A DNA stretch of 14,046 nt, from the NCBI GenBank assembly GCA_949935895.1, contig CATLGL010000031.1, positions 1 to 14,046 of the forward strand, in the 5' to 3' direction. This document shows positions 12,828 through 14,046 of the stretch, one piece after another (within the stretch, counting starts at the first letter, position 1; every line of letters starts with the position of its first letter). The stretch is from an uncultured Clostridia bacterium. GTDB taxonomy: Bacteria > Bacillota > Clostridia > TANB77 > CAG-508. The position numbers and the translations under genes are program-made. Below the pieces are notes generated by a model. That model was not told the origin of the DNA. It saw only the letters and a list, made by a program, of their open reading frames with translations, and did not search any database.

Positions 12828-14046
12828 ATGAAAAAATTTTTACAAAAATTAATTGAAAGAAAAAGAAAAGAAAAAGAAAGACTAGAGGAAAGAATGAAAA
12901 ATTCACAAGATGTTGAAGAGGTAAGAAGCTTAGGAGAAACACTATTAACATTACGTGATGAAATTACTGAAGCTGAAGAACAACTTGCAGCACTTGAAGA
13001 AAATGATGACAACAACAATGATGGTGATGACGGAGAAGGTGAAGAAAACAATAGAAGTAATAACAATGGAGCAAACGAAGGAAGAAGTGCAAATGGATTT
13101 GATCCAAATGCAACATTAAATGTAGTAGGACAAGCAAGAATGAATAGTAGAGGACAAGAAGAAAATAACGATGATCCAAGAGCAACAATGGAATATAGAA
13201 CAGCATTTATGAACTATATTCAAAGAGGAGAAATTAATAGAGATGTTCTACAATTTGAGGCAAGAGCAGATGCAACAGGAACATCTAGTGATTTAGGAGT
13301 ATTAATTCCAACTACTGTTATTCAAAAGATCATTACAGATGTTGAAAAAGTATATGGACAACTTTATTCAAGAGTATTAAAAACTAATTTACAAGGTGGA
13401 GTAAAATATCCAATTGGAAGTTTTGGTGCTACATTCAAACGTATTACTGAAACTACAACAAGTGATAGACAAAAAGCTGAAGGGGTTAAAGGTTCAGTAG
13501 AGTTCTCATATAAAATTGGTGAGATTAAACTTGCAAGAACTTTATTACAAACAGTATTAAGTGTTCCTGTATTTGAAGAAAAATTCGCTGAAGTAATAGT
13601 TAAGGCTTATGTTCAAGCAATGGACAAAGAAATTATGAATGGAGTAGATGTTGATAATCAATGTGTTGGAATCTTGACTGAGGCTAAAAAGACAAGTGAT
13701 TCAAGAATATTAGCTGCAAACATAATTGAATTTACTGCTGCAGAGATTGCTGATTGGAAAAAATGGCAAGAAAAATTATTTGCTAAAATTCCTTTAGCAA
13801 TGAGAGGTTTGAATCCAGAATTTGTTATGACTGCAAATACTTATGAATCTAATATAAAAACATTAGCAGATGACAATAATAGACCAGTTTATAATGAAAC
13901 ATATAATCCTGTTGATGGAGCCGAAATTTCTAAATTTAAAGGAAAAAATGTTGTATTTGTTGAAGAAGATGTTTTGAAAAACTTTAATGATGCAACAAAT
14001 GGAGAATATTTCGGAATGTATTGGGTTCCAGAAGAAGCATATGCAA
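12828..14046 (+). CDS. Major capsid protein with N-terminal scaffold domain, 3'-truncated
   Basis: ATG 12828 follows TTAGGAGG, three bases after the protease stop; the frame is open to the window end, so at least 406 residues are visible. Residues about 1-55 are a coiled coil (QKLIERKRKEKERLEERM, then DEITEAEEQLAALEEN) matching the delta/scaffold domain of HK97-type capsids. A low-complexity Asp/Asn/Gly/Glu linker follows (about 57-90). From about residue 145 the HK97 fold begins (SSDLGVLIPTTVIQKIITDV, then TETTTSDRQKAEG). The cleavage point used by the prohead protease is not visible. Confidence 0.93.
   Translation, partial: MKKFLQKLIERKRKEKERLEERMKNSQDVEEVRSLGETLLTLRDEITEAEEQLAALEENDDNNNDGDDGEGEENNRSNNNGANEGRSANGFDPNATLNVVGQARMNSRGQEENNDDPRATMEYRTAFMNYIQRGEINRDVLQFEARADATGTSSDLGVLIPTTVIQKIITDVEKVYGQLYSRVLKTNLQGGVKYPIGSFGATFKRITETTTSDRQKAEGVKGSVEFSYKIGEIKLARTLLQTVLSVPVFEEKFAEVIVKAYVQAMDKEIMNGVDVDNQCVGILTEAKKTSDSRILAANIIEFTAAEIADWKKWQEKLFAKIPLAMRGLNPEFVMTANTYESNIKTLADDNNRPVYNETYNPVDGAEISKFKGKNVVFVEEDVLKNFNDATNGEYFGMYWVPEEAYA

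Noticed and set aside
12800..13206. Two antisense Ser/Leu/His-rich open frames over the capsid gene start
   Set aside because: They are mirror images of the Glu/Asp/Asn-rich scaffold coding sequence and have no ribosome sites or motifs.

Overview
The window is a stretch of a tailed-phage or prophage genome from a low-GC Gram-positive host, probably a Clostridia-like Firmicute. Every supported gene is on the + strand. The DNA is very AT-rich, Shine-Dalgarno sites are strong (AGGAGG type), genes are short and tightly packed, and several overlap by ATGA. TGA acts as a true stop at many tight junctions (237, 669, 4277, 2071), so this is not a Mycoplasma-type code.

Layout. Bases 1-5409 hold accessory and early/middle genes: small unknown proteins, an HNH endonuclease, a short S-adenosylmethionine synthetase, an ASCH-domain protein, several Cys-rich small proteins and two small membrane proteins. 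An ArpU/sigma-region-4-like regulator (5424-5849) marks the switch to the late region. It is followed by phased A/T repeats, an extended -10 promoter without a good -35, a rho-independent terminator and a phage tRNA with a CAU anticodon. From 6170 come a ParB-like/DNA adenine methyltransferase fusion, an HTH terminase-small-subunit-like gene, an HNH-P-loop kinase fusion, a GC-rich probable cos region (about 8685-8760), a second small-terminase candidate, the large terminase, the portal, the prohead protease and the start of the major capsid protein. This is HK97-type head gene order.

The main unusual result concerns the codon CGG. I checked every CGG in the window. It occurs in frame only three times (2003, 8327, 9981). 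Each sits where an otherwise conserved gene breaks, and in each case skipping one base (C) restores the expected protein: a small phage protein, the Walker A motif of the HNH-kinase, and the large terminase between its ATPase and nuclease halves. CGA, CGC and CGT are used normally. The pattern fits +1 frameshifting or quadruplet decoding at an unassigned or starved CGG codon, with GGN (Gly) read next. Indel errors or mutations are the alternative.

A second unusual result is the octamer GAAGCGGA. It occurs nine times, always on the + strand, always between 820 and 7849, in coding frames of two kinds plus one intergenic site. It contains AGCGG (the Bacillus subtilis Chi) and GAAGCGG (reported as the Staphylococcus aureus Chi). 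Its polarity and its sudden stop just before the probable cos site suggest Chi-like protection of one end of the linear phage genome.
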